This document shows, piece by piece, positions 41,900 to 50,925 of a DNA stretch of 64,000 nt (the stretch's first letter is position 1; each line of letters begins with the position of its first letter). The notes under the pieces are model-generated. The model was not told where the DNA came from. It saw only the letters and a program-made list of their open reading frames with translations, and did no database searches. Position numbers and translations under genes: made by a program. The stretch covers positions 19,218 through 83,217 of the forward strand of contig CAZZUX010000005.1 of assembly GCA_964657395.1 (NCBI GenBank), in the 5' to 3' direction. The stretch comes from G963692885 sp964657395. GTDB taxonomy: Bacteria > Acidobacteriota > Terriglobia > Terriglobales > Acidobacteriaceae.

Positions 41900-42454
41900 T
41901 CAGGGTAATTTGCAGCACTCGAGTGCGGGACCTTCGTTCGAGGCATCCAGCACTACCTTCCAGCTGCCGTCCGACTGTTTTTTCCACATGGTGATGTAGC
42001 GGCCCGTGGTGGTGATGTCGTTCCCTGCAGCGTCCTTTGCATGTCCGGAGTAGTGGCCCCAGGTGTAGCCCATGTCGCCACTGGGTCCCATCTGGCCGCC
42101 ATCGGGTGTCCACGTCAGCTGATAAGTGTCAGGAAGCCAGGTAGCCTGGGCTGCGATCGCGTCATGACCCTGCACCGGCGGCTTTCCATTGGCGATCGAA
42201 ACAGCGTCGCTTGCGAACCAGGACGCGAAGGCCTTGCCGCCACCTGCCGCAGTCGCCTTGGCGAACTGGGCCTCCAGGTCGTAGAGGAAGCGCCGTCCTG
42301 GAGTCATGGTCGGATCAGACAACAGCGCTGTCACATTCAAAGACTGCTGCGTGGGTACGCCAAGGCCGAGTTGTGCGTGCAAAAGCGGCACCGATAAAAG
42401 GAGCAGGCCAACAGCCAGAAAGTACCGGCACCAGAGTTTCCAGACAGGTCGCAT
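41900..42454 (-). CDS. Exported SnoaL/NTF2-fold (DUF4440-like) protein
   Basis: About 184 residues. The N-terminus (RYFLAVGLLLLSVPLLHAQ) is a signal peptide. 'FLYDLEAQFAKATAAGGGKAFASWFASDAVSIANGKPPVQGHDAIAAQ' and 'LTWTPDGGQMGPSGDMGYTWGHYSG', 'GRYITMWKKQSDGSWKVVLDASNEG' match the DUF4440/SnoaL ketosteroid-isomerase-like group, a small cone-shaped fold that binds a ligand or adds catalysis. The substrate is unknown. ATG 42454 gives the signal peptide; the frame opens further upstream at 42502. Confidence 0.75.
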   Translation of the reverse strand: MRPVWKLWCRYFLAVGLLLLSVPLLHAQLGLGVPTQQSLNVTALLSDPTMTPGRRFLYDLEAQFAKATAAGGGKAFASWFASDAVSIANGKPPVQGHDAIAAQATWLPDTYQLTWTPDGGQMGPSGDMGYTWGHYSGHAKDAAGNDITTTGRYITMWKKQSDGSWKVVLDASNEGPALECCKLP

Positions 42455-42630
42455 CGTCACGATTATCCATGAAGGCGTCGGTGAAGGTTGATTTGATACC
42501 ACGCGGCAAAGTTCTTGACAGGGTCCTAGTACTGGGGTGCAATCCGTAGACCGAGCGGGACCAGCTGATGCGCGAGGTGAGCTTCATTGCCGATGTTGCT
42601 AAGCTTCCGCGATGATTCCGTGTGTCGCAG

Positions 42631-43716
42631 CTACTCGACTACACTGTTGGCGTCCATCCTCTCTTTGTTCGGGCGCGTGCCTTCAGGAGGCGTCTGACGA
42701 TCCAATCGATCCAGGATGGAATAATCCACCAGATCAGACGCGCTGACAGTTCGATCGGCAAACTGGTACTGATTGAACATCTGGACAGCCTTGTCCCAGG
42801 TATCCGGCTGCATGCCTCCGATTATTTTCGGGTCGCCTAAAAGCGGAATCACCTGTCGCAAAGATTCGCGCTGCTCCTCTACCGACCCATCCGGCAGGAA
42901 GTCGCTGACAATCGTGCGGGCGGTCTCATCCGGGTGGTCGATAGCGTACTCCCAGCCGCGGCGGCTGGCCCGAAGAAATCCTGCGAGCTCATCAGGATGC
43001 TTGTCGACCAAGGCAGTAGACGCAAACAGGACCTCGGCATACGAGACATAGCCGTTGTCTGCCATGCGAATGATATTGACCGGATGGCCTTCCATTTTCA
43101 GGCGAACGGCTTCATCCACGACGTAGCCCTGCATGGCATCGACCTGGCCGCTGATGAGCGGCTGCAGCGACAATGGGATGTTGACAAGCGTGACATCCTT
43201 CCGACTCATCCCGTTGAACTTCAACAGGACATCGATGGCTTTTTCTCCATCGCCATAGAGGCCGATGCGCTTGCCACGGAGGCTCCCGAATGACGTCAAT
43301 CCGCTGGCTTTCAGCGTGAACAGGGAGAAGGGCGTTGTCTGCAGTATGGCGCCGAATGCCTTGATGCGGTAACCTTTCGCACGATCCACCAGAACGACAT
43401 CGGCTTCCGCAACTCCGATGGCGTTCGCCTGATGCGCGACCAAGGATACGGTAGCCATGGTTGCGTCCGCAGGAAGGATGGAGACGTCCAGCCCCTCCTG
43501 CTTATAGAAGCCAAGCCTGGAGGCCATCAGCATTCCGGCGAACTGGGCTGTCGGCTTCCAGTCAAGCTGGAGCACAAGAGGCTTCAGTACCTGCGTGCTG
43601 GCCGGAGACGAGAGCGGCATGACCAATGCGAGCGATGTTGCGACTGTTATGAAAGGCCGCAGCATGGAAAAGCTTCGAAGCCCAGATTTTCTCCCGGGCG
43701 AACCGAACCAGATCAT
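42631..43716 (-). CDS. NMT1/THI5-like ABC transporter substrate-binding protein
   Basis: About 361 residues. The mature part reads 'LVLQLDWKPTAQFAGMLMASRLGFYKQEGLDVSILPADA' and 'GVAEADVVLVDRAKGYRIKAFGAIL', the beginning of NMT1/THI5/SsuA-like periplasmic binding proteins. 'GLTSFGSLRGKRIGLYGDG' and 'YGDGEKAIDVLLKFNG' fit the hinge region. Such proteins bind thiamine pyrimidine precursors, taurine or sulfonates. No permease or ATPase gene is adjacent, so it is an orphan. ATG 43716 has GGAG eight bases upstream and gives a long signal region; ATG 43665 is a weaker alternative. It diverges from dxs. Confidence 0.78.
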   Translation of the reverse strand: MIWFGSPGRKSGLRSFSMLRPFITVATSLALVMPLSSPASTQVLKPLVLQLDWKPTAQFAGMLMASRLGFYKQEGLDVSILPADATMATVSLVAHQANAIGVAEADVVLVDRAKGYRIKAFGAILQTTPFSLFTLKASGLTSFGSLRGKRIGLYGDGEKAIDVLLKFNGMSRKDVTLVNIPLSLQPLISGQVDAMQGYVVDEAVRLKMEGHPVNIIRMADNGYVSYAEVLFASTALVDKHPDELAGFLRASRRGWEYAIDHPDETARTIVSDFLPDGSVEEQRESLRQVIPLLGDPKIIGGMQPDTWDKAVQMFNQYQFADRTVSASDLVDYSILDRLDRQTPPEGTRPNKERMDANSVVE

Positions 43717-43994
43717 GAAAAGCTCCAGGGACGGCAGAATTAGAACGGGCCCGAGGGAGATGACCTCAGCGGCATCCATGCCACCAAAAGGGTCACGATG
43801 GCTGAAATCCACCTGATCGTAGTTGGTATACTAGCCGGGTCAGACCGCCGCGCAGGAAGCGCATACGCATCTCTCCTTCCGTTTCGAAGGGGAACATGGT
43901 TTCGGAGAGTTGTCCGGACACCAGGCATCCAGGGACGCGGGCCACTGAGGATCGGGGCATCGTCAATTTCCGAAAGCGATAGCAGGTCGCACGC

Positions 43995-45881
43995 ATGGCT
44001 ACCATACTCGAATCGATTCACAGCCCGGCAGACATCAAGCATCTGACGATTGCCCAACTCGAGTCTCTGGCAGGTGAGATTCGCGTCAAGCTGATTCAGA
44101 CCCTGTCGAAAACAGGCGGCCACCTCGGACCGAACCTTGGTGTGGTCGAGCTAACGCTAGCTATGCACTATGTCTTCGATACACCCGAGGACAAGTTCGT
44201 TTTTGACGTCAGCCACCAGAGCTACATTCATAAGCTGCTCACCGGCCGTCGCGAAAAGTTCGATACCATCCGACAGCCAGGCGGCCTGAATGGCTTCATG
44301 CTCCGCACCGAGTGTGACCATGACTGTTATGGCGCCGGGCATGCCGGAACATCGCTGTCAGCTGCGCTTGGCATGGCTGTCGCGCGGGATCTTGCTGGTA
44401 CTCACGAAAACATCATTGCCTTCGCCGGCGACGCGGCATTCACGAACGGCATCATCTTCGAAGCGTTGAACAATGTTGCTGAGCAAACCAAGCGGCTGAT
44501 CGTCGTGCTCAACGACAATGAGTGGTCCATCGACCGCAATGTGGGCGCGATCGCCAAGTACCTTCACAAGATTGTGACCAACGACCGGTATACGCACCTG
44601 CATGAATCGGCATCGAGGCTGATCGAAAGATTCGCGGGCAAGACAGCCAAGAACATGGCGAAGAAGGCAGAGGAAGCAGCGAAGGGCCTGCTATGGCCGT
44701 CGCTACTGTTTGAGGAGTTCGGCCTTACCTACTACGGTCCGCTGGACGGCCACAATCTCGGGCTGCTGATCGACAGCTTCAAGTTCCTCAAGAAGCAGGA
44801 TACGCCGGTTCTGCTGCATGCCATCACGCAAAAGGGTCGCGGCTTTCAGCCTGCACTCGACAAGCAGAAGAAGTTTCATGGTCTTGGCCCGTACGATCCC
44901 GAAACAGGGGATACGAAGCCGAGTGGTCGTACCTACTCCGAGGTATTCGCGGAGAGCCTGGTCAAGCTTGCTGATGAAAATGACAAGGTTGTCGCCATCA
45001 CTGCAGCTATGCCCAACGGGACGGCGCTTGATCTTTTCCGCCCGCATCATCCAAAGCGTTATTTTGATGTCGGCATCGCGGAAGAACACGCCGTTATCTT
45101 CGCGGCAGGCATGGCTACGCAGGGCTATAAGCCGTTCTGTGCGATCTATTCGACATTTCTCCAACGAGCTTTTGATCCGATCGTCCATGATGTCTGCCTG
45201 CAGAATCTGCCTGTGGTCTTCTGCATGGATCGCGGCGGTCTGTCTGGAGACGATGGCGCCACACATCACGGTCTGTTCGACATCAGCTATTTACGCGGCA
45301 TTCCGAATATCATCCACATGGTTCCCAAGGATGAGGACGAACTCGCCGATATGCTGTATACCGCGATGCTTCATCCAGGACCGAGCGCCATCCGCTATCC
45401 TCGCGGCGTCGGACCCGGTACCGTGGTCAAGGCCCGTCCGAATGAGCTACAGGTTGGGAAAGCCGAGCTGATCGCCGAAGGCAAGGATGTGGTTATCCTT
45501 GGGCTCGGTGCCTTGTTGCCGATGGCTGTCGAACTTGCGGGCGAACTTAAGCAGCAGGGATTGTCGGCTGCCGTCATCAATCCGCGATTCGTGAAGCCGC
45601 TGGACCGCGAGCTGCTCGCCGACTATGCACGGCGAGCCGGCGTAGTTGTGACCTTTGAAGACCACGTACTGATGGGCGGCTTCGGCAGCGCCGTCATGGA
45701 AGCATTGAGCGAGATGGAGATAGAGGTGCCTGTCGTTCGTATCGGCTGGCCGGATCGCTTCATTGAGCATGGCAAGGTCGAGGCACTGCGTGCCAAGTAC
45801 GGCATTAGTGTAGAAGCTGCACTCGAGAAGCTGACGCCTTATTTGAAGAAAATGCCGCGGAAGCGGCTGGTAGCGCGGTAG
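43995..45881 (+). CDS. dxs: 1-deoxy-D-xylulose-5-phosphate synthase (divergent)
   Basis: A 628-residue thiamine diphosphate enzyme that condenses pyruvate and glyceraldehyde 3-phosphate to DXP, the entry to the MEP isoprenoid pathway and a precursor of thiamine and pyridoxal. 'SKTGGHLGPNLGVVELTLAMH', 'GAGHAGTSLSAALGMA' and 'YFDVGIAEEHAVIFAAGMA' are clear. Several motifs differ from the usual: the cofactor loop is GDAAFTNG (normally GDGAMTGG), the catalytic helix has AEEH in place of AEQH, and 'DVSHQSY' replaces 'DVGHQAY'. It may be a divergent dxs typical of this lineage or a paralogue. A weak terminator follows. Confidence 0.82.
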   Translation: MATILESIHSPADIKHLTIAQLESLAGEIRVKLIQTLSKTGGHLGPNLGVVELTLAMHYVFDTPEDKFVFDVSHQSYIHKLLTGRREKFDTIRQPGGLNGFMLRTECDHDCYGAGHAGTSLSAALGMAVARDLAGTHENIIAFAGDAAFTNGIIFEALNNVAEQTKRLIVVLNDNEWSIDRNVGAIAKYLHKIVTNDRYTHLHESASRLIERFAGKTAKNMAKKAEEAAKGLLWPSLLFEEFGLTYYGPLDGHNLGLLIDSFKFLKKQDTPVLLHAITQKGRGFQPALDKQKKFHGLGPYDPETGDTKPSGRTYSEVFAESLVKLADENDKVVAITAAMPNGTALDLFRPHHPKRYFDVGIAEEHAVIFAAGMATQGYKPFCAIYSTFLQRAFDPIVHDVCLQNLPVVFCMDRGGLSGDDGATHHGLFDISYLRGIPNIIHMVPKDEDELADMLYTAMLHPGPSAIRYPRGVGPGTVVKARPNELQVGKAELIAEGKDVVILGLGALLPMAVELAGELKQQGLSAAVINPRFVKPLDRELLADYARRAGVVVTFEDHVLMGGFGSAVMEALSEMEIEVPVVRIGWPDRFIEHGKVEALRAKYGISVEAALEKLTPYLKKMPRKRLVAR

Positions 45882-45885
45882 CCTT

Positions 45886-45908
45886 CTGCGGCGGTGATCC
45901 GCAGTTTT
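45886..45908 (+). terminator. Short terminator after dxs
   Basis: CTGCGG (45886-45891) pairs with CCGCAG (45899-45904), followed by TTTT, five bases after the dxs stop. The stem is only 6 bp, so its efficiency is uncertain. Confidence 0.6.
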
Positions 45909-45997
45909 CGTTGGCGTCACCAAAAGAATGGTGGCGGGCTCTCCCATTTTGTCGCCGACAGCAATACATTGGAGTGCAGTAGACCGAGGGCCTCCTG

Positions 45998-46861
45998 ATG
46001 CAGAGAAGAGATTTTCTACGCAAAGGTGCCGCCAGTGTTGGCGCCGCCGTCCTGCCCACCAGCCTTACGCTCGCAGAAACCACTCCTCTCACCCGCAAGT
46101 ACAAGGCCCAGGATGAAGTCGTTCTCGGTAAGACCGGTATTCGTACCAGTCGACTCGCCATGGGCACTGGCACAATCGGCGGCGGCAAGCATTCCAACCA
46201 GACCCGCCTCGGCACGGATCCTTTTGTAAAGTTGCTCGCTGACGGCTATCACGAAAATGGTTTGCGCTTCTATGATGCAGCCGACTCCTACGGAAGCCAT
46301 CCCTATGTCGCTGCTGCGCTCAAGACGTTGCCGCGCGACAAGGTGACGGTTCTGACCAAGTCTGATTCGCGTGATCCGAAAGATCTGGGCGAGGATCTCG
46401 ATCGCTTTCGCAAAGAACTTGGTGTCGACTACATCGACATCGTGCTGATTCACTGTGTCACCGAAGACGACTGGACGACCCGATACCGTGGCGCGATGGA
46501 TGTGCTGTCCGAGGCCAAGGAGAAGGGAACGATCCGCGCGCACGGCGTTTCGTGTCACAGCATCGAAGCTCTCCGTGCGGCCGCCAAATCACCTTGGGTC
46601 GACATTGACCTGGTTCGTCTCAATCCAGTGGGAGCCCACATGGACGCGCATCCGGATGAGGTCGTCAGCGTTATCAAGGAAATGCGAAGCCAGGGGAAGG
46701 GAATTGTCGGCATGAAGATTCTTGGCCAAGGAGCCATGCGCGAAAAGCCTTCAGAGGCTTTGCGATTTGCGCTTGGGACTGGTGTGCTGGATGCATTCAC
46801 GATCGGTGCTGAAAGTCAGCTGGAGCAGAATGACCTCGTGTCCCGTATTGCCGGCGCCTAG
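45998..46861 (+). CDS. Tat-exported aldo/keto reductase-like protein
   Basis: A 287-residue protein: MQRRDFLRKGAASVGAAVLP is a twin-arginine signal. 'VVLGKTGIRTSRLAMGTGTIGG', 'RFYDAADSYGSHPYVAAAL', 'DKVTVLTKSDSRD' and 'YIDIVLIHCVTEDD' are the aldo/keto reductase strands, with Asp, Tyr, Lys and His of the tetrad present. Compared with the cytoplasmic AKR at 30652 it is shorter and lacks the typical C-terminal cofactor loop. The substrate is unknown; secretion suggests a periplasmic substrate. ATG 45998 has GAGGG six bases upstream. It follows dxs by 116 bases and is probably a separate unit. Confidence 0.85.
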   Translation: MQRRDFLRKGAASVGAAVLPTSLTLAETTPLTRKYKAQDEVVLGKTGIRTSRLAMGTGTIGGGKHSNQTRLGTDPFVKLLADGYHENGLRFYDAADSYGSHPYVAAALKTLPRDKVTVLTKSDSRDPKDLGEDLDRFRKELGVDYIDIVLIHCVTEDDWTTRYRGAMDVLSEAKEKGTIRAHGVSCHSIEALRAAAKSPWVDIDLVRLNPVGAHMDAHPDEVVSVIKEMRSQGKGIVGMKILGQGAMREKPSEALRFALGTGVLDAFTIGAESQLEQNDLVSRIAGA

Positions 46862-46896
46862 GATTGCGCGTGTGTTCGGGTGTCATGGAGCCGAGC

Positions 46897-48513
46897 TCAG
46901 ATATAGTGCTTTAGCTCCGACCACCCGGTGATCAGCGACGTCCTGCGGCCGCGGCAGAGATAGATGTTGCGATGCTCGTAGGGCATGGAATAAGGGTGAT
47001 CCATCACTCCCGCGATCGTCACCGAGGCGTAGTTCTCCTTCATTTGTTCCAGCGTTGCACCAGTGACGACAATCGTGAGCGCGCCCGTTTCGCCATGTGG
47101 TCCCCAGAGGTAGTAGCTGTTCTGCCCGCTGATCGCGACCGGGAGACCATGGCCGGCGCCAAGAAAATTGATCGCGCTGGCTTCTCCATAGTTTGAGCAA
47201 AGGATGCCTGCAGTGCCTCTCTCCTCGGCGGGCAATGCTTCATAGATGCGTGCCACGGTGTCGGTCAGTTCCTGCCATCCAAATCGATCAGCGAAGAATT
47301 GTGGAAAGGGTCCCTCGCCCTGATTTTCGGTATGGCTGGATTTGTCGCGCAACTCCATTCGCGATGTGTAGGCAAGCCACGTCTGAGGACGCAATACCGG
47401 GATCGCCATTGGCAGGACAAGGATGCCAGTGATTGTAAGCAGGACGGCATAAGCCGGAACCATCCATCGAGTCTTCGGAGATCGAAGCAGACCCTGCCAC
47501 GCTGCGCCGCCTGCTGCAAAAAGGATGGGATAGATGGGCGCAAGGTAGTAGTCCTTGGCATCCCGTGTTGCCATCATGGCGATGACAAACAGAATGTAGG
47601 TAATGGCCAGGAAGCGAAAGCGACGGGCACGGTTGCTGGTCAGCAACCAGATGAGACCGGCTAACCAGAGCGGCAGGCTAATGGGACTGAGCATCAACTC
47701 CTGCGCATGCAGAAAGGCCAGCGGTGTCAATATCACATTTTTATGTTCCACTTTCCCGTTGTGCAGGAACTCGAGAAAAGGAAAATGGTTCTGAACCTGC
47801 CAAAGAAAGTTGGGGAGCGCCAGCAGCACGGTCAGAGCAATCCCGCCGATCATCGCTTTGCTTAAAAGGATCCGTCTCTGTTGCGTGAATAGCAGCCCTG
47901 CACACAGAGCCAGTAGATACACGAGCATGGATGGCTTGTTTTCGAGGCCAATGCCTGAAGCAAACCCAAACAGCAGCCACCATCGAGGACTGCCGCCATC
48001 GATCAGGCGCAGCAGGCAAAGTGCCGCTGTCATCCAGAACATTGGCTCGAAGGAATTCATTGAGAGATAGCTGTCGGTACCTAGAAATTGCGGCGCCAGC
48101 AGCACGCCTCCCATAGCGAGCGCCTGACCTGCTCTCCGGGCGCCGAACTGCCACGCGACTATGCCGGTGAGGAAGACTTTTAGTGCGCCAGCCAGGGCCG
48201 AGAACATCCGGATGCCTGCGAGCGACTTGCCGAATAGCAGCTGCGCGAGCCAGGCCTGCACAGCAACGACCGGACCATGATCGACATAGCCCCATCCGAG
48301 GTGCTGTCCGCAGAGAATGTAGTACAGTTCATCGCGAAAGTAGCCCCAGCCAAGGTGAGCCTCCCACAGGTTTGCTCCAACATGCAGTGCAAGCTTTATC
48401 GCAGCGAATGTGAGCGCCAGCCACGCTGCCTGTCGCAGCGGATTGGCGGTTCTTCCATCATTCATCGGCATGTTGCGGCTTTGATCCGCGTCGTCAAGCA
48501 AGCTTTTCGGCAT
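46897..48513 (-). CDS. Glycosyltransferase family 39-like membrane protein
   Basis: About 538 residues with ten or more hydrophobic segments. 'WEAHLGWGYFRDELYYILCGQHLGWGYVDHGPVVAVQAWLAQLLFG' carries the DE-type first periplasmic loop of GT-C enzymes (PMT/ArnT-like), where the Asp-Glu pair is catalytic or metal-associated. 'LGTDSYLSMNSFEPMFWMTAALCLLRLID' is typical too. It transfers a sugar from a polyprenyl phosphate to an acceptor in the periplasm; the substrate is unknown. The start is uncertain among ATG 48513, ATG 48471 and TTG 48558; none has a strong ribosome-binding site. It is convergent with the Tat AKR gene. Confidence 0.82.
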   Translation of the reverse strand: MPKSLLDDADQSRNMPMNDGRTANPLRQAAWLALTFAAIKLALHVGANLWEAHLGWGYFRDELYYILCGQHLGWGYVDHGPVVAVQAWLAQLLFGKSLAGIRMFSALAGALKVFLTGIVAWQFGARRAGQALAMGGVLLAPQFLGTDSYLSMNSFEPMFWMTAALCLLRLIDGGSPRWWLLFGFASGIGLENKPSMLVYLLALCAGLLFTQQRRILLSKAMIGGIALTVLLALPNFLWQVQNHFPFLEFLHNGKVEHKNVILTPLAFLHAQELMLSPISLPLWLAGLIWLLTSNRARRFRFLAITYILFVIAMMATRDAKDYYLAPIYPILFAAGGAAWQGLLRSPKTRWMVPAYAVLLTITGILVLPMAIPVLRPQTWLAYTSRMELRDKSSHTENQGEGPFPQFFADRFGWQELTDTVARIYEALPAEERGTAGILCSNYGEASAINFLGAGHGLPVAISGQNSYYLWGPHGETGALTIVVTGATLEQMKENYASVTIAGVMDHPYSMPYEHRNIYLCRGRRTSLITGWSELKHYI

Positions 48514-48590
48514 AGGCACATGCACCCTGTTCCCGCAGTTACGAAGAGCGTCCGACAATCGTTCCCGGCAAACCTTCCGCAGCCTGAACT

Positions 48591-49109
48591 TCAGTGCGCG
48601 AACAACTCCAATACCCGCTTCTGCCTGTAGGCGAACGTCCAGGCCATCTGCTTCCTGATCGCCAGCAGGTAGGCTATATCGCCGAGCATGCCAAGTGGCA
48701 GAGCAAACGTCACCTCATCCTTGATCCGCGACCCCGCGACACCATCTTGGACTTCAGCTTCAATCCGGTGGCAGTGATGCCAATAAGCGAGCGGGCCGCT
48801 CTGTTGCGTGTCGCAGAAATGGTCGTTCCATACAAACTCATCGATAACGGCGACCCAGGTTAATCGCAGAGGAAGAAACGGAAAAGCGCGGAATGTGATC
48901 GTCAGCACTGTTCCCTGGCCGGCAACTCGTTGTTCCCGGGAGGCGGATCCACCGGGTGCTGGAGGCGGGGAAACGTAGGAGGCATGCTCGACGCGGGCCT
49001 GCTGCCATGCCGGCATCAAGGGAGGGAGATTTGCCGGGTCTGCAAAGAAAGCAAATACCAGCTCTGCTGGGTAAGGCACCCACTGCGCGGTTTTAAAGGT
49101 ATGTCGCAT
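48591..49109 (-). CDS. SRPBCC/START-fold ligand-binding protein
   Basis: A 172-residue protein. 'WVPYPAELVFAFFADPANLPPLMPAWQQ' is the opening strand-helix pattern of polyketide cyclase/START-like (SRPBCC) proteins, followed by curved sheet segments ('GTVLTITFRAFPFLPLRLTWVAVID', 'SRIKDEVTFALPLGMLGDIAYLLAIRKQ'). It likely binds a hydrophobic small molecule. No catalytic residue set is evident. It lies upstream of the glycosyltransferase gene on the same strand with about 77 bases between. Confidence 0.75.
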   Translation of the reverse strand: MRHTFKTAQWVPYPAELVFAFFADPANLPPLMPAWQQARVEHASYVSPPPAPGGSASREQRVAGQGTVLTITFRAFPFLPLRLTWVAVIDEFVWNDHFCDTQQSGPLAYWHHCHRIEAEVQDGVAGSRIKDEVTFALPLGMLGDIAYLLAIRKQMAWTFAYRQKRVLELFAH

Positions 49110-49196
49110 GCTGTCTCAGCATAGCCCTCAGATAGTCGGCAATTGGCAGGAGAGAATTCGCGGATGAAGGGATCAATCAAGATCCGACCAAAAGAG

Positions 49197-49226
49197 ATGG
49201 CAGGACACAGTTGCGTGTCCTGCCAT
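49197..49226 (-). terminator. Rho-independent terminator after the fasciclin gene
   Basis: ATGGCAGGACAC (49197-49208) and GTGTCCTGCCAT (49215-49226) form a perfect 12-bp stem with a 6-base loop, followed on the minus strand by CTCTTTT. It lies about 48 bases after the fasciclin stop. Confidence 0.85.
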
Positions 49227-49273
49227 GGGGTAAAGCCTTAAGTTTGTGACTTCGTGGAGGGGGAGGGGCTAAG

Positions 49274-49828
49274 TTAGTTGGGCAACAGAACTGCATCCAC
49301 AACGTGGATGACACCATTCGACTGGTAGACGTTGGCGATGGTGACCGTAGACATACCGCCTTTTTCATCGGTCAGGACAATCTTGCCTTCCTTCTTCATC
49401 GCGGTCAGGGTGCCGCCTTCCACGGTGGTCAGTGTTGCCTTGCCGCCGCCTGACTTGATGGCCTTCTCGATATCCTTGGCTGACATCTTTCCGGACACTA
49501 CGTGATAGGTCAGGACCTTCTTGAGCTGATCCTTGTTCTCAGGCTTCAGCAGCGTATCCACTGTACCGGCGGGCAGCTTATCGAATGCTTCGTTGGTCGG
49601 AGCGAAGACGGTAAACGGGCCAGTTCCTTCGAGTGTGTCGACCAGGCCGGCAGCCTTGACTGCGGCAACCAGGGTCGTGTGGTCCTTGGAGTTGACTGCG
49701 TTCTCGACGATGTTCTTGGTCGGATACATTGGAGCGCCGCCAACCATGGGATCCTTCTGCGCCATACCGGTCATGCTCGTAAAACCAAGTGCCAGGGCGA
49801 GGGATGCTGTCAGTAATGATTTCTTCAT
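49274..49828 (-). CDS. Exported fasciclin-domain protein
   Basis: A 184-residue protein with a signal peptide (MKKSLLTASLALALGFTSM, cut near MAQ) and one FAS1 domain: 'TLVAAVKAAGLVDTLEGTGPFTVFAPTNEAFDKLPAGTVDTLL', 'LKKVLTYHVVSGKM' and 'GVIHVVDAVLLPN' are the H1 and H2 boxes and YH motif of fasciclin domains. Such proteins are surface or periplasmic adhesion modules. ATG 49828 follows AAGGAAG at good spacing. A 12-bp hairpin terminator lies downstream. No operon partner is evident. Confidence 0.9.
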   Translation of the reverse strand: MKKSLLTASLALALGFTSMTGMAQKDPMVGGAPMYPTKNIVENAVNSKDHTTLVAAVKAAGLVDTLEGTGPFTVFAPTNEAFDKLPAGTVDTLLKPENKDQLKKVLTYHVVSGKMSAKDIEKAIKSGGGKATLTTVEGGTLTAMKKEGKIVLTDEKGGMSTVTIANVYQSNGVIHVVDAVLLPN

Positions 49829-50235
49829 ATTTGTTCTTCCTTTCGAACCTTTGTACGTTCGGATACACAATCAATACGCGGGCCCACTGCAAACGGATTT
49901 ATGACTGGCAACTCTATCTGCATGCAGTCGCCAGGATTCATCGCACTTGGAAAGCAATACCAAGCAGGTAGAACATAGCAGTGCCCGGCGACGTCCATTT
50001 GCCATCTTTCAGTTACATACAGTTCTGCGATGCTTTTTGAAGTGGAAGCCGTAGCGGCGCTGTGTGGATGATGGCGTCTGCGGAGGTCGGTGACTTCTGT
50101 TATGCACGCTGCCTGTTTCAGGGAAGGCTGTCGATTCTGCGCATCTGCCATCCACCGGTTACCATTCAGTAGGGATCGCTGGTTGAAGGTCCTGCAAGCC
50201 ATGGAGGATAAATTCAGCAGCCACCGACAGAAACG
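49829..50235. other. Non-coding interval between divergent genes
   Basis: 407 bases between the fasciclin gene and the DUF2127 gene, which diverge. It must hold both promoters. A minus-strand frame across it overlaps the DUF2127 gene and has no coding character. No repeat, riboswitch or RNA was recognised. Confidence 0.5.
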
Positions 50236-50739
50236 ATGGGCACCCACGCTCCGCCGCCGGCGCTGATCGAGAGCCGCCATCGCTGGCTGCTGCTCATCGG
50301 CTTTTTCAAATTTGCGAAGGGCGTCTTCTTCATCCTTATCGGCGTAGGCGTGCTTCACCTCGTCCACCGCGACCTAGCCGAGATGCTATTCAAGGTCGCG
50401 CTGGCCCTGCGCATCGACCCCGAGAGTCACCTGGTCAACCTGCTCCTCGACAAGGTGCAGAACCTCACTCCACATCGTCTGCGCTGGATCGGCACTGCCG
50501 TTTTCCTCGATGCTGGTCTCGATTTCATTGAGGGCACCGGGCTGATACTCCGTAAGACCTGGGCTGAGTACTTCACCCTGATCCTGACTGCCTCGTTCCT
50601 GCCCTGGGAATTGTTTGAGATCATCCGCCACGTAACCGTGATCAAGATTCTGCTGACGATCCTCAATCTGTTAGTAGTGATCTACCTTGCTTACATCCTG
50701 AAGCAACGGCAAGCACTCACGACCGGGCAGGCACAATAG
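50236..50739 (+). CDS. DUF2127 family membrane protein
   Basis: A 167-residue protein with four hydrophobic segments: 'WLLLIGFFKFAKGVFFILIGVGVLH', 'WIGTAVFLDAGLDFIEGTGLIL', 'YFTLILTASFLPWELFEIIRHV' and 'LLTILNLLVVIYLAYILKQ'. The pattern 'LLIGxFKxxKG' and 'LPxExxEIxRH' is typical of DUF2127. Function unknown; presumably an inner-membrane protein. The start has no strong ribosome-binding site. It is upstream of, but separated by a hairpin and 400 bases from, the dcw cluster. Confidence 0.8.
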   Translation: MGTHAPPPALIESRHRWLLLIGFFKFAKGVFFILIGVGVLHLVHRDLAEMLFKVALALRIDPESHLVNLLLDKVQNLTPHRLRWIGTAVFLDAGLDFIEGTGLILRKTWAEYFTLILTASFLPWELFEIIRHVTVIKILLTILNLLVVIYLAYILKQRQALTTGQAQ

Positions 50740-50836
50740 CACGTTTGGGCTAAAAGGCGAACAAAAGGCGTATACCCTACTGCACCGCATCTGACAAGCG
50801 CAGACCGAGGGGTAGAACCACCGCTATCAACACCAT

Positions 50837-50878
50837 CTGTTGGGTGTCTTAGCTTCTCGGGACCCAACAGGTTGCGTT
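50837..50878 (+). terminator. Stem-loop before the dcw promoter, probable terminator
   Basis: CTGTTGGGT (50837-50845) and ACCCAACAG (50862-50870) form a 9-bp stem with a 16-base loop, followed by GTTGCGTTTT. It lies about 100 bases after the DUF2127 stop and upstream of the mraZ promoter. Confidence 0.6.
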
Positions 50879-50925
50879 TTCCACAGCGCCACCATGCTTC
50901 TTCAGCGACTTACCGAGAATTCCCT

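Noticed and set aside
42525..42582. ACTGGGGTGC motif as the start of a TPP riboswitch upstream of the binding-protein gene
   Set aside because: The core GCTGAGA and the CCTGATCTGG segment are missing and the strand does not lead into a suitable gene.
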